Shown: positions 17,895 through 27,418, numbered from the stretch's first letter. The stretch: 64,000 nucleotides of DNA from Microbulbifer yueqingensis (GCF_900100355.1 NZ_FNFH01000001.1:1-64000), one strand, 5' to 3'. The notes: generated from the sequence alone by a model not told the origin. Made by a program: numbers and translations.

Positions 17895-18872
17895 TCAGTG
17901 TCCCGTGAGGAACCCCAGCAGGGTTTCCAACTGGTGGTGCGCGCCGGCAAGCACCAGCGCAAAGATGGCAATACTGGCAAGGCAAGTGCCGGCGAACAGG
18001 ATCCCTGTGCCTCTGGAGTGTTCCTGGGACAGCAGTCGCTCGATGCGAGCCAGCGGGTCGGCGCCCGCCACAGACAGCCCTGGTATCGAGTGATCTCTCT
18101 GAAGGCGGAAGACCTTGAGCAGCGTGGCCGCCACCTGCTCGCGGCCAAATCGGCCTGCCACCCGGTCATCGGCGCCCTCTTCCATCGCCTGGCGCCATTC
18201 ACTGCGCAGCCGGCCTGCGGTCGCCGGCCACTGCAACAGCAAGAGAGTTTCAAACACGAGGTTGTAGAGAAGGTCCCGCGCGCGAATATGGGAAAACTCG
18301 TGGCTCACCACAATCCGCCCCTCCCGCGCCTCCAGTCCCTCCAGCAACCCCCGCGACAGGATCACCCGCGGTGCGAACGCGCCCGCAGTCACTGCAAAGG
18401 GACTCGGATCCTCCACCGTGCAAAGCCTGCGCGCCGGGGTACGACTCGCGGCCAGGCGCACAAGGCTGCGAATGCGCTGTCCGGCATGGTGCTCGCGGAG
18501 CACGAAGCGCCCGACCACGACGGCCAGCGAGACAAGTACCAACGTGGCAGTAAAGAATTCGACGAGACCGAGACGAATAGCCGGCAAATGGGTGAAACAG
18601 AGATGCGGGTGGCCCGCGCCGTGGTACACGCAGTGATCGAGGATCCAGCCCGCAGACTTGCCCAGTGCCGTGGAGCCAACGGCTATTAACACCGCGCCGC
18701 TGGCCATTAGCGGAATTGCAGCAAGGATGAAGCTGCGTTGCCGGCGCTCCATGGGTGAGAGGCGCTTGCCGAATGCCACACGCGAGACCAGCTCGCTCGC
18801 GAGGCAGCCCAGCAGCCAGGCGCCCAGCGCAATAAGCAGGAAAAGCCAGGCCAGGGCCGCGATAGAAGTCAT
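17895..18872 (-). CDS. M56 (BlaR1/MecR1-type) membrane metalloprotease, probable metal sensor
   Basis: A 325-aa polytopic protein with three N-terminal helices, a cytoplasmic zinc-protease domain with HEFSH (HExxH) and downstream MEEGADD (the third zinc-ligand region), and a C-terminal helix. BlaR1-type proteins sense a ligand outside and trigger loss of a BlaI repressor inside. No C-terminal penicillin-binding sensor is present. Instead the predicted periplasmic loop between helices 2 and 3 is dense in Cys and His (HCVYHGAGHPHLCFTH). With the BlaI gene upstream and metal efflux genes downstream, this loop is a good candidate metal sensor. Start overlaps the BlaI gene by 4 nt. Confidence 0.85.
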   Translation of the reverse strand: MTSIAALAWLFLLIALGAWLLGCLASELVSRVAFGKRLSPMERRQRSFILAAIPLMASGAVLIAVGSTALGKSAGWILDHCVYHGAGHPHLCFTHLPAIRLGLVEFFTATLVLVSLAVVVGRFVLREHHAGQRIRSLVRLAASRTPARRLCTVEDPSPFAVTAGAFAPRVILSRGLLEGLEAREGRIVVSHEFSHIRARDLLYNLVFETLLLLQWPATAGRLRSEWRQAMEEGADDRVAGRFGREQVAATLLKVFRLQRDHSIPGLSVAGADPLARIERLLSQEHSRGTGILFAGTCLASIAIFALVLAGAHHQLETLLGFLTGH

Positions 18873-19270
18873 TCTTCACGCTTCCTTGCCCGGCGCTTGC
18901 GCAGCTCTTCCTCGAGTCGCGCCAGGCTGGCCTCATCGATATCTTCAGCCGCGTCCACAAAGGCCGCCAGCGAGGCCACGGCATCGCCGCCGAAACGCCC
19001 CAGCGTCTCGCGGATATAGGAGGCAATCAGGCGCTCGCGCTCGACGCACGCCGAGTATCGGTAGGCATGTCCCCGCTTGCCGCGCGCGAGCAGTTCCTTG
19101 CGGTGCAGGCGCTCCAGGGTCGACTGTACTGTATTGAGGGAAATACCCCGCTGCCGGCCAATGCGTTCATGCACCTCTTTGGCCGAGCACTCCGGTGTCT
19201 CCCAGACGATCTCCAGCACCGCCACTTCCAGGTCGCCCAGGGCGGGGGTTGGCTTCGCAGGTCCGTTCAC
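18869..19270 (-). CDS. BlaI/MecI/CopY family transcriptional repressor
   Basis: A 133-aa protein with an N-terminal winged helix: DLEVAVLEIVWETPECSAKEVHERI, then LNTVQSTLERLHRKELLARGK, the recognition helix and wing of the Penicillinase_R family. A C-terminal dimerisation region follows (SLAAFVDAAEDIDEASLARL). These repressors bind dyads over promoters and are inactivated by M56 partners or, in CopY, by metal. Here it is the first gene of the czc-type operon, and a perfect 9-bp dyad lies 46 bp upstream over the operon's -35. Autoregulation of the whole metal operon is the natural reading. Confidence 0.92.
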   Translation of the reverse strand: MNGPAKPTPALGDLEVAVLEIVWETPECSAKEVHERIGRQRGISLNTVQSTLERLHRKELLARGKRGHAYRYSACVERERLIASYIRETLGRFGGDAVASLAAFVDAAEDIDEASLARLEEELRKRRARKREE

Positions 19271-19300
19271 GGTGGCTCCAGCTTTGCGACAATACCCGGC

Positions 19301-19338
19301 AGTCTATCGCCCCAAAAAACCGATCGTCAATCGGTTTT
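19301..19338 (-). promoter_or_regulatory. Promoter and dyad operator of the BlaI-M56-czc operon
   Basis: A perfect inverted repeat, AAAACCGAT-CGTCA-ATCGGTTTT, lies at 19316-19338. On the minus strand a -35 TTGACG (19325-19330) sits inside it, with TAGACT at 18-bp spacing (19301-19306). The dyad is therefore placed to block RNA polymerase, as BlaI-type operators do. It also lies about 100 bp upstream of the divergent M28 gene. Confidence 0.75.
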
Positions 19339-19433
19339 CCAGGAGGGGCACCTGCAGCGGGACAGACGGCCGTGGAATTCTGCGTTAGCATGTGGACCAC
19401 AAGATCCATAACAGATTCAGGCCGGAGGTGTTC

Positions 19434-20822
19434 GTGTCCCGATTGTCCCTTGCTTCCATCTTCCTCTCCTCGCTGGCAGTCGCTGCCCCTTCCCTTGCGC
19501 AGCCCGCCACTGATTCGGAGTTGCTGGAGGAGATCCGCCAGGATGTATCTGCCGACCGTATAGAAAAGGACATCCGTACCCTGGTGGGCTTCGGCACCCG
19601 CCACACCCTGTCGGAGACAGAATCCGAAACCCGGGGCATCGGCGCCGCCCGGCGCTGGGTACACGACGAGTTCCAGCGCATCAGCGATGCATGCGGCGGC
19701 TGCCTGGAGGTGTATTACCAGTCCGACTTTATCGAGGGTGAGAAGCGGATCCCCGAGCGCACGGAAGTGGTCAACGTGATCGCCGTCCAGCGCGGCACCG
19801 TGGATCCGGGCCGCTATGTGATCATGTCCGGCGATATCGATTCGCGGGTTTCCGACGTGATGGACTACAAGTCGGACGCACCCGGGGCAAACGACAATGC
19901 CTCTGGCCTCGCCGGCGCCCTAGAGGCCGCGCGCGTACTGAGCAAGCACAAGTTTCCCGGCTCCATCGTCTATGCGGGCCTCTCCGGGGAGGAACAGGGC
20001 CTGTTCGGCGGCCGGATTATGGCAGCGAAAGCGAAGAAGGATGGCTGGCGCATTACCGGTGTGCTGAACAATGACATGATCGGCAATATCGAGGGCATCA
20101 ACGGCGTCATCAACAACACCACTGCGCGGGTCTTCATGGAGGGAACCCGCATGAACGAGAGCGCCGATGAGGCACGCGCACGCCGTTTCCGCGGCGGCGA
20201 AGTGGATTCGCCCTCCCGTAACCTCGGTCGCTACGTCCACCGGATTGCCGACGAATATATTCCCAACCTGGACGTGATGATGATCTACCGCCTGGACCGG
20301 TTTGGCCGCGGCGGCCACCACCGCCCGTTCAACGACCTGGGCTATCCCGGCGTCCGCATCATGGAAACCAACGAGAACTATAACCGCCAGCACCAGGACC
20401 TGCGCACCGAAAACGGTATCCGCTATGGGGACGTCATCGAGGGGGTGAATTTCGATTATGCCGCCAAGCTGACCAGCCTCAACGCGCTCACCATGGCCGC
20501 CCTGTCAAAGGCACCCGCCCCGCCCGCCAGGGTCACCATCGAAGGTGCAGTGTCTCCCGACACCACCCTGAAATGGCAGCGGGGCAGCGCCGGGGATGAC
20601 AAGGTCCTGGCCGGCTACAAGGTTTACTGGCGCCTGACCTCTGAGTCCACCTGGACCCACAGCCGCTATGTGGGGAATGTCGACGAGTACACATTGGAAG
20701 ACATCGTGATCGACAACTATTTCTTCGGTGTCGCCGCGGTGAGCAAGGACGGCTTCGAGAGTCCGGTGGTCTACCCGGGCCCCGCTGGCGCCTTCTACCT
20801 GGAGGAGTCCGGCCAGGACTGA
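19434..20822 (+). CDS. Secreted M28 family aminopeptidase with C-terminal FnIII domain
   Basis: A 462-aa exported zinc peptidase. GTG 19434 is preferred because GGAGG lies five bases upstream and the signal peptide (SRLSLASIFLSSLAVAAPSLA) starts there. M28 motifs include VIMSGDIDSR, DAPGANDNASGLAGALEAARVL with a zinc-ligand Asp, and SGEEQGLFGGRIMA with the catalytic Glu pair. Residues from about 360 (PPARVTIEGAVSPDTTLKW) form a fibronectin type III domain ending FFGVAAVSKDGFESPVV. The SG-D-I in place of the usual SAHxD suggests divergence at the first zinc ligand. Probably degrades peptides outside the cytoplasm; a GC stem-loop follows the gene. Confidence 0.85.
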   Translation: MSRLSLASIFLSSLAVAAPSLAQPATDSELLEEIRQDVSADRIEKDIRTLVGFGTRHTLSETESETRGIGAARRWVHDEFQRISDACGGCLEVYYQSDFIEGEKRIPERTEVVNVIAVQRGTVDPGRYVIMSGDIDSRVSDVMDYKSDAPGANDNASGLAGALEAARVLSKHKFPGSIVYAGLSGEEQGLFGGRIMAAKAKKDGWRITGVLNNDMIGNIEGINGVINNTTARVFMEGTRMNESADEARARRFRGGEVDSPSRNLGRYVHRIADEYIPNLDVMMIYRLDRFGRGGHHRPFNDLGYPGVRIMETNENYNRQHQDLRTENGIRYGDVIEGVNFDYAAKLTSLNALTMAALSKAPAPPARVTIEGAVSPDTTLKWQRGSAGDDKVLAGYKVYWRLTSESTWTHSRYVGNVDEYTLEDIVIDNYFFGVAAVSKDGFESPVVYPGPAGAFYLEESGQD

Positions 20823-20832
20823 CCCTCACCTC

Positions 20833-20855
20833 CCTGCCGGCCCCAAGCCGGCAGG
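20833..20855. terminator. Stem-loop after the M28 peptidase gene
   Basis: A perfect 9-bp GC-rich inverted repeat (arms 20833-20841 and 20847-20855, loop CCCAA) lies 10 bases after the stop. No T-run follows. Confidence 0.55.
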
Positions 20856-20880
20856 GGGAGACTTCCCTACCCTACTTCAG

Positions 20881-20919
20881 CTCCCTTTCTGCGCTCCCTT
20901 TCTGCGCCCCCTTTCTGTA
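20881..20919. repeat. Three tandem 13-bp repeats
   Basis: CTCCCTTTCTGCG occurs twice exactly and a third time with changes at its edges, in the gap between the M28 and DUF1254 genes. It is non-coding as far as I can see; function unknown. Confidence 0.75.
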
Positions 20920-21061
20920 AGACGCCCTCCCTCGGAAAACCGCAGCGTTGACAGGCAGCTATCATTGCAGGGGTTGCGACGTGGCCCCGATCTGACCGGG
21001 CACGCCGCGAATTTCACCAACAAACGATTATCCGCAACGACCGGGGAAGGGAGAATTTCGC

Positions 21062-22558
21062 ATGGTTCAACACAGGCTTGCCGCATTAGCGCGGAAACTG
21101 TTACCAGCGATCGCATGCACAGTTCTCGCACTGGCCGCAACCGGGCTTGCCGGTTGCGGGGAAAGGGATGACGGCAGCGCGGCGGGTCGCGAAGAGGGAC
21201 GGCGGGCCGGCAAACCGGCACCTGATGGCAAAGCCAGTGACAGGGCGGTGCTCTCTGACGAGGAGCTCAGGGAGCTGGTCACGCGCTCCTACCAGTACGT
21301 AGCTATGTACAACGTGAACAACAAGTTCGCGGAGAGCCACGGCGGCTGGAATAACTGCTCTGCAGATACCGGGCTGAAAGATCACACCATGCGTGATATA
21401 GCGCGGCCGAATAACGACACCCTGTACATCAGCTGCATGCTGGACCTGCGCAGTGACCCGGTCATTCTCGAAGTGCCGGCCTTCGACAGCGACTACGCCT
21501 CGCTGATGATCACCGGCTACGATCATTACGTGAATATCCCCCTCACAACCAGGGCGGGGAACTTCGCCAGGCCACAGAGGATACTGGTCTACAGCGCACG
21601 ATCAGACGGCTACGATGGCACCCCGGTGGAGGGTGTGGACCACATATTCGAGGCCACCGGCGACTTCGTATCCGCCATCTTCCGGGTGATGCCCCACAGT
21701 AGCGAACCGCAGCGATTCAGGAACATTACCGAACAGATGCAGGCTGTCCGCCCCATAACGCTCAGCGAATACCGCGGCGACGCGCCAAAGCCCGTGCAAC
21801 CAGTCGACTTCCCGGCGACAGGCAAGACCGATGTGGCCGTGTTTGGTAACAACCTGCTTGAGGTGATGCAGTTCGTCTTCAACCACACCACTTTTGACCC
21901 GCAAAATCCCCTCGACCAGAAGCTTCTCTCAATTTACCGGTCACTCGGTGTGGAACCCGGCAGGGACTATGATCCGAAAAGGGTAAAAAAACTCGATGGG
22001 GAGCGCACGCGTGAAATGGCCAGGCGCGTGCAGCAAGAGTGGCTGAAAAAGATGAACAATGCCGAGCTGATGCAGCGACTGCAGCCGAAGATGTTCCAGC
22101 CAAAGGGCAAAACCGACCTGGAAACCCTGGTGGCGGTGTCGATCTATGGCCCCATAGGCGTGCCGCGCGAGGAGGCTGTCTATCCCACAATCGATACCGC
22201 AGATGGCGAGCCGATGAATGCCATGCACGACTATGTTGTCCGCATGGATAAAGATTCGCTGCCGCCCGCCGGCGCCTTCTGGTCTGTGACCCTCTACGAT
22301 CTCGAAAGCGGCTTCTTCATTCCCAATGAGGGCAAGAAATACAGCGTGGGCAAGAACGCAGGCATGAAACTGAATGAGCAGGGCGGCATCGATATTTACA
22401 TTGCGGCCAAGAAGCCCGAGGGGGTGCCAAAGGAGAACTGGTTGCCGATCGAGCGCGAGGCAGTGGACCTCAACCTCGTGATGCGAATCTACGATCCCGA
22501 CCTGGAAAAACTCGAGCAGTGGTCGCCCCCGGTGGCGGAAAAACTGCCCGCAGAGTGA
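21062..22558 (+). CDS. DUF1254/DUF1214 domain lipoprotein
   Basis: A 498-aa predicted lipoprotein (signal ending LAGC). The DUF1254 region spans about residues 70-200 (MYNVNNKFAESHGGWNN, RPNNDTLYISCMLDLR), and the DUF1214 region lies in the C-terminal third (GAFWSVTLYDLESGFFIPN). These two domains usually occur together in secreted or envelope proteins of unknown activity, and many members are annotated as hypothetical exported proteins. A GGGAG ribosome site precedes ATG 21062. The gene converges on the RND pump gene 22 bp downstream. Confidence 0.82.
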   Translation: MVQHRLAALARKLLPAIACTVLALAATGLAGCGERDDGSAAGREEGRRAGKPAPDGKASDRAVLSDEELRELVTRSYQYVAMYNVNNKFAESHGGWNNCSADTGLKDHTMRDIARPNNDTLYISCMLDLRSDPVILEVPAFDSDYASLMITGYDHYVNIPLTTRAGNFARPQRILVYSARSDGYDGTPVEGVDHIFEATGDFVSAIFRVMPHSSEPQRFRNITEQMQAVRPITLSEYRGDAPKPVQPVDFPATGKTDVAVFGNNLLEVMQFVFNHTTFDPQNPLDQKLLSIYRSLGVEPGRDYDPKRVKKLDGERTREMARRVQQEWLKKMNNAELMQRLQPKMFQPKGKTDLETLVAVSIYGPIGVPREEAVYPTIDTADGEPMNAMHDYVVRMDKDSLPPAGAFWSVTLYDLESGFFIPNEGKKYSVGKNAGMKLNEQGGIDIYIAAKKPEGVPKENWLPIEREAVDLNLVMRIYDPDLEKLEQWSPPVAEKLPAE

Positions 22559-22580
22559 GACTGCGGGCAGCCCGACCGGG

Positions 22581-25500
22581 CTAGTACTCGGGGACAGTTT
22601 CCCGTGGCGCCTCGGCTGTTTCCCCTGTGCCGCTGCTCCCCGTCTCGATCTCGCTCGCGTCTACGCGGTGGAACACCGCGTAGAGCACCGGCACCGCGAT
22701 CAGGGTGAGCACCGTGGCAAAGCCGAGCCCACCCATGATGGTCACCGCCATGTCTGCAAAGAAAGCATCGAACAACAGCGGAGACATGCCGAGGATAGTG
22801 GTGACCGCGGCAAGGAATACCGGCCGCAGGCGGCTGACACTGGCCTGCTGGATCGCAGTCAACCGCGGCAGGCCGGCATGGGTCTGCACCTGGATTTCGT
22901 CCACCAGCACCACCGCGTTCTTGATCAGCATACCCGACAGGCTCAGCACCCCCAGCAGCGACATGAAGCCGAAGGGCAGGCCCGATAGCAGCAGGCCGAC
23001 CACCACGCCGACCAGGGACATGGGCACCACCAGCCAGATAATCAGCGGCTCGCGCACGGTGCCGAACAGCAGTATCGAAATCAGGATCATCACCAGGAAA
23101 CCGATCGGCAGGCCCTTGCCCAGCGATTTCTGCGCGTCGGCTGAGCGCTCGTACTCGCCGCCGAACTCAAGCCGGTAACCGGGCGCCAGCTGCAACTCCT
23201 CCGCCTGTGCGCGGATGCGGCCAAAGGCCGCCATCGCGGTAAGCCCCTCGGGTGCATCACCGCTGATGGTGATGGTAGGGACACGGTTGCGGCGCTGGAT
23301 CAGGCCCTCTTCCGCGGTGGTGTGAAACTCCTCTACCAGCTGTCCGGCGGGAATATATCCGCGCTCGTTGGGACTCCATACCAGCCGGTCCGGCAGTGAG
23401 CCCACCTCATTGCGGTCGCCCTGGGGCAACCGCGCAACAATGGGGATGATGCGGTCGCCGCTCTCGAAGTCTCCGACACGGTAACCGGCGGTAGCAAACT
23501 GGAGCGTACGGCTGATATCCGCGTTGCTCACCCCGGCAACCCGCGCACGCTCATCATCCAGCTGAGCACGAATCGTGGGTTCGCGATCCCGCCAGTCGTG
23601 GCGCACGTCCTCGAGTCCCTTGCTGCGGAACAACTGCTCCATCTCCGCAGCATACGCGCGCAGCGTATTGAAGTCGGAACCGGAGATGCGCACTTCCACA
23701 TCGGCGCCGCCACCTGGGCCGAACACGATGCGCTTGAAAGTGACCAGCGCCTCGGGGTGTGCGCTGCGCAGCGATTCCTTCGCCCGCTCGATCAGCCCGG
23801 GAATCTGCTCGCGACTGGCAGTGCGTACGATCAGCTGCCCGTAGGAAGGGTTGGGCGGCTCCGGCGCGTAGGTAAGCATGAACCGGTCCGCACCCCGCCC
23901 GGCCACCGCCGTGACTGACACTACCTCTTCCTGTGCCGCCAGGTATTCGGTTGCTTCCCGCAGGGCGCGATCGGTGCGCTCGATATCGCTGCCCTGGGGC
24001 AGGTAGTAGTTCACGTAAAACAGCGGTGCATTCGAGTTGGGGAAGAAGCCCTGCTTCACAAAACCGAAGGCACCGTAGCTCACCACGGTTACCGCCAGCA
24101 GGATGGCGATGGTGCGGCCGCGCCGGCGCAGGGCACCGGACAGCGCCCCGGCGTAAATGCGGTAGAAGCGACCCTGGTAGGGATCCCCGGATTCGCCCAG
24201 CTTGCCCGGCTTGAACAGGTGGTAGCCGAGGTAAGGGGTAATCGTGATCGCCAGCACCCAGCTCAGCAGCAGGGAGATGCCAATCACCGCAAACAGGGAA
24301 AACAGGAACTCGCCGGTGGCGTCGTCGGACAGTCCGATCCCGGAAAACGCCATGATGCCGATGATGGTGGCACCCAGCAGCGGCCAGAAGGTCTGGCGCA
24401 CAACGCGGGCGGCGGCAACCTGCGGAGACTCTTTCTTTTGTACCCCCATCAGCATGCCTTCGGCCACCACGATGGCATTGTCCACCAGCATCCCCATGGC
24501 GATGATCAACGCACCCAGCGAGATGCGCTGCAGGTTGAGGCCCAGCAGGTTCATGATCAGCACGGTACCCAGTACCGTCAGGCCGAGCACTGCACCGACC
24601 ACCACGCCGGAGCGCCAGCCCATGAAGGCGCAAAGCACGAGGATCACGATGGCCACCGACGACACCAGGTTAAACAGGAAGCCATTCACGCTGTCTTCCA
24701 CCACGCGGTGTTGCTCATAAACGGGATGGATCTCGATCCCCAGCGGCAGCCCCTGCTCAAGCCCGGCCAGCTTGGCCTCCACCGCCGCGCCGACGTCAAC
24801 GATATTGGTGTGCTGCCCGCCGGCCACGCCGAGCAGGATGGCCGGTGCGCCGTTGTAGCGGGCAATGAAGCCCGGGTTCTGGTCGTAGCCAATGGACACA
24901 TCGGCAATATCCCGCACCGCCAGCATCGCGGTGGAACCGGGCACGCCCACCAGGATATTGCGGATGCTCTCCAGGTCGTTGGCCTGGTTGTCCACCACGA
25001 TCCGGGTGCGCAGGTCCTTGCCCTCGATCTCGCCTACCTGCGGCACCGCGCTCTCTGCCTGCAGCACGCGGGAAAGGTCGTCGAGGGAAAAGCCCAGCCG
25101 GGCGAGGCGCGACTCGTCGATATCCAGGTAGGCCACCTCGTCGATCACACCGGAGCGCGACACCTTGGCCACGCCCTCCACCGTCAGCAGCTCGCGGCGA
25201 ATGGCCTTGGTGATATCACGCAATTCACTGAGGGAGAAACCCTCGCCGGTAACCGCGTAATAGATCCCGAACACTTCCCCGAAATCATCGTTGATTACCG
25301 GCGGCATGGCCCCGCGCGGGAGCTGCGCGTGGGCGTCATTTACCTTGCGGCGCAGCTCATCCCAGATCTGCGGCAGCTGGTCCGAATCGTAATTGTCCTT
25401 GATGCGCACGCGGATTTCCGACATGCCCGCGCGGGAAGACGAGGTCAGCCTGTCCAGCTGCCCCATCTGCTGGATAGCCACTTCCAGCTTTTCGGTGACC

Positions 25501-25685
25501 TCCTCCTCTACCTGGCGCGCACTGGCCCCGGGATAGGCGGTGAACACCCGCGCTTCCTTGATCGTGAAAGCAGGGTCCTCGAGGCGTCCGATATCGGCGA
25601 TCCCCCACAGGCCACCCACCAGGCACACCAGCATCAACAGCCAGCTGTAGACCGGCTGCCGGATAAAAACTTCGGATATCTTCAC
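22581..25685 (-). CDS. RND multidrug efflux permease (HAE1-like)
   Basis: A 1034-aa inner-membrane transporter with the RND layout. It has an N-terminal helix (FIRQPVYSWLLMLVCLVGGL), a docking/porter loop, the TM4 motif GMLVDNAIVVAEGML with the proton-relay Asp, and a C-terminal repeat with MLIKNAVVLVDEIQVQ. The sequence style (FIRQPVYSW, IADIGRLEDPAFTIKEARV) is that of VexF/TriC/MexK-like pumps rather than AcrB proper. Encoded 24 bp after its adaptor and under a TetR gene; no outer-membrane partner is nearby, so it probably uses a shared TolC. Substrates cannot be predicted. Confidence 0.9.
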   Translation of the reverse strand: MKISEVFIRQPVYSWLLMLVCLVGGLWGIADIGRLEDPAFTIKEARVFTAYPGASARQVEEEVTEKLEVAIQQMGQLDRLTSSSRAGMSEIRVRIKDNYDSDQLPQIWDELRRKVNDAHAQLPRGAMPPVINDDFGEVFGIYYAVTGEGFSLSELRDITKAIRRELLTVEGVAKVSRSGVIDEVAYLDIDESRLARLGFSLDDLSRVLQAESAVPQVGEIEGKDLRTRIVVDNQANDLESIRNILVGVPGSTAMLAVRDIADVSIGYDQNPGFIARYNGAPAILLGVAGGQHTNIVDVGAAVEAKLAGLEQGLPLGIEIHPVYEQHRVVEDSVNGFLFNLVSSVAIVILVLCAFMGWRSGVVVGAVLGLTVLGTVLIMNLLGLNLQRISLGALIIAMGMLVDNAIVVAEGMLMGVQKKESPQVAAARVVRQTFWPLLGATIIGIMAFSGIGLSDDATGEFLFSLFAVIGISLLLSWVLAITITPYLGYHLFKPGKLGESGDPYQGRFYRIYAGALSGALRRRGRTIAILLAVTVVSYGAFGFVKQGFFPNSNAPLFYVNYYLPQGSDIERTDRALREATEYLAAQEEVVSVTAVAGRGADRFMLTYAPEPPNPSYGQLIVRTASREQIPGLIERAKESLRSAHPEALVTFKRIVFGPGGGADVEVRISGSDFNTLRAYAAEMEQLFRSKGLEDVRHDWRDREPTIRAQLDDERARVAGVSNADISRTLQFATAGYRVGDFESGDRIIPIVARLPQGDRNEVGSLPDRLVWSPNERGYIPAGQLVEEFHTTAEEGLIQRRNRVPTITISGDAPEGLTAMAAFGRIRAQAEELQLAPGYRLEFGGEYERSADAQKSLGKGLPIGFLVMILISILLFGTVREPLIIWLVVPMSLVGVVVGLLLSGLPFGFMSLLGVLSLSGMLIKNAVVLVDEIQVQTHAGLPRLTAIQQASVSRLRPVFLAAVTTILGMSPLLFDAFFADMAVTIMGGLGFATVLTLIAVPVLYAVFHRVDASEIETGSSGTGETAEAPRETVPEY

Positions 25686-25709
25686 TGTGAATCTCCCCTG
25701 CCCGCCGGC

Positions 25710-26831
25710 TTACTGTTCCGTCCCGGCAGCTGCCGGGGTTCCAGGGGCCGCCGCTGGTGCTGGCGCACCCGCGGCCGTGTAATCGCGTACCACTGCGCCC
25801 TCATAGAGGTGCTGGCCACCGGCGGCTACCAGCTGCACGCCCGGTTGCAGGCCCTCAGTCACCCGGACCAGCTCGCCGTCGGTGCGCCCGAGGGCCACTT
25901 CCACCCGCGACACCCTGCGGTCGTCGCCAATCTGCCATACATAGGGCGTGCCGTCGGCATTGGTCTGCACCGCCGACAGGGGCACCCGCAGCTCGCCGTC
26001 CGCCCGGGCGAGCCGCAGCCTCACCCGTGCGGTCATGCCCGGCAGTATCTGCACATTGTCCGGGCGCGGCATGCCCAGCTCGACCACATAGGTCTGGGTC
26101 ACGCTATCGGCCTCCGCCTGGTGCTCGCGGTATTCCAGCGGGAATTCCTGTCCCGGCAGGAACTCAAAGCTTGCGGTAATGGAGTCGACACGGTTGGCAT
26201 CAATGGTGGCCAGCAGCTTCTCCGGCACCGATACCTGCACGCGCACTTCGGATACATCCTGCAGGCGCACTATGCCCTGCCCCGGTTGCACATTGGTGAA
26301 GTTCTCCACCAGCTGGCGCGTCACCAGCGCGTCGAACGGCACCCTCAGGCGGGTGTACGCCAGTTCCTGCTCGGCATTCTCCAGCGCCACCTGCGCCAGG
26401 TCATAATTGCTTTCCGTCTCGTCGAGCTGCTGCGCCGAGATCATATTGCGCGCCTTCAGCGCCCGCTGGCGCTCCAGCGTCTTCTCCAGCAACTCCAGGT
26501 TCACCCGCGCCTGCTTTACCCGCCGCCGGAAATCCCGGTCATCGAGCGTCGCAATCAGCTGTCCCCGGGGGATGACCTCGCCCTCCTTGAATTTCACGCC
26601 CTGCAGCTTGCCACCCACCTGGAACGACAGGTCCACGGTCTGCACCGCCTTCACCCGACCGGCGAACTGGCGGGCCGCAACCTCACCGCTACTGGACACG
26701 GGGGCCACTTTTACCGGCCAGACGCGCTCGTCCTGTTGCTGCGCGGACTCGGGATCACTGCAGGCAACGAGGCCGGCGGTGGCCAGCAGCACTGCGAACA
26801 GCACACGGCGGGAATTACTCAAGAAATCCAT
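25710..26831 (-). CDS. RND periplasmic adaptor lipoprotein (membrane fusion protein)
   Basis: About 373 aa, counted from the ATG at 26831 (MDFLSNSRRVL) rather than the in-frame ATG at 26852, because the signal peptide with lipobox LVAC begins there. The barrel-sandwich hybrid halves are VDLSFQVGGKLQGVKF and YTRLRVPFDALVTRQ, flanking a coiled-coil hairpin (LELLEKTLERQRALKARNM). A beta-barrel follows (LPGMTARVRLRL). The tail is low-complexity Ala/Pro. Bridges the downstream RND permease to an outer-membrane channel. Confidence 0.9.
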   Translation of the reverse strand: MDFLSNSRRVLFAVLLATAGLVACSDPESAQQQDERVWPVKVAPVSSSGEVAARQFAGRVKAVQTVDLSFQVGGKLQGVKFKEGEVIPRGQLIATLDDRDFRRRVKQARVNLELLEKTLERQRALKARNMISAQQLDETESNYDLAQVALENAEQELAYTRLRVPFDALVTRQLVENFTNVQPGQGIVRLQDVSEVRVQVSVPEKLLATIDANRVDSITASFEFLPGQEFPLEYREHQAEADSVTQTYVVELGMPRPDNVQILPGMTARVRLRLARADGELRVPLSAVQTNADGTPYVWQIGDDRRVSRVEVALGRTDGELVRVTEGLQPGVQLVAAGGQHLYEGAVVRDYTAAGAPAPAAAPGTPAAAGTEQ

Positions 26832-26878
26832 ATTCTGGTTCCACAAATACATAAAAGGGTGAGTCGATGGGGATGCGG

Positions 26879-27418
26879 TCAGTCGATGTCAGCGGCCATT
26901 GCCAGCAATCGCTCGCGCAGGCGCTCAAACTGCGGGTCGCCCGGCTCCATAAGCCCGAATACACGGGCGAAAAACATACCCCGCGAGGCAAACAACAGCA
27001 GCTGTGCCAGCTCCGGGTCCTTTACTGAAGCGCAGATCTCGCGGCGGACCCGCTCTTCCTTTTCACGGATGGGTTCGAGCAGCGCGGGGTCTTCCGCCAC
27101 GGCGGCGATCAATGAACGCGGCAGGCTCTCGTCGTCCTGCATCAGGGAAAACATGGAGTGGATTCGTGCGGCCAACGCGGTCCCCGGGCCGTCCCCGGCG
27201 CGCGCCAGGTAATCGGCGGCGCAGCCACCCTCGCGCGCCACGGCCGATTCCAGCATCGCCTGCAACAGGGCCTGCTTGGTGCGGAAGTGGTGCAGCAGCC
27301 CGCCCTTGCTCAGGCCACACTGGGCCGCCACCGCATCCAGGGTCAGCTTGCGCGCCCCCTTCTCCCGGACCACCTCTTCGGCGGCCCGGATAATCTCGTC
27401 TTTGCCGACTTTAGACAT
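26879..27418 (-). CDS. TetR family transcriptional repressor of the adjacent RND pump
   Basis: A 179-aa regulator with an N-terminal TetR helix-turn-helix (LTLDAVAAQCGLSKGGLLHHF, about residues 24-44) and a ligand-binding helical C-terminus. It is the first gene of the operon with the adaptor (47 bp gap) and permease, so local autoregulation is expected. Dyad sequences directly upstream (27437-27463) are candidate operators. Confidence 0.9.
   Translation of the reverse strand: MSKVGKDEIIRAAEEVVREKGARKLTLDAVAAQCGLSKGGLLHHFRTKQALLQAMLESAVAREGGCAADYLARAGDGPGTALAARIHSMFSLMQDDESLPRSLIAAVAEDPALLEPIREKEERVRREICASVKDPELAQLLLFASRGMFFARVFGLMEPGDPQFERLRERLLAMAADID

Noticed and set aside
24219-27212. 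997-aa plus-strand open frame
   Set aside because: Antisense to the RND permease, adaptor and TetR genes, with low-complexity His/Gln composition.
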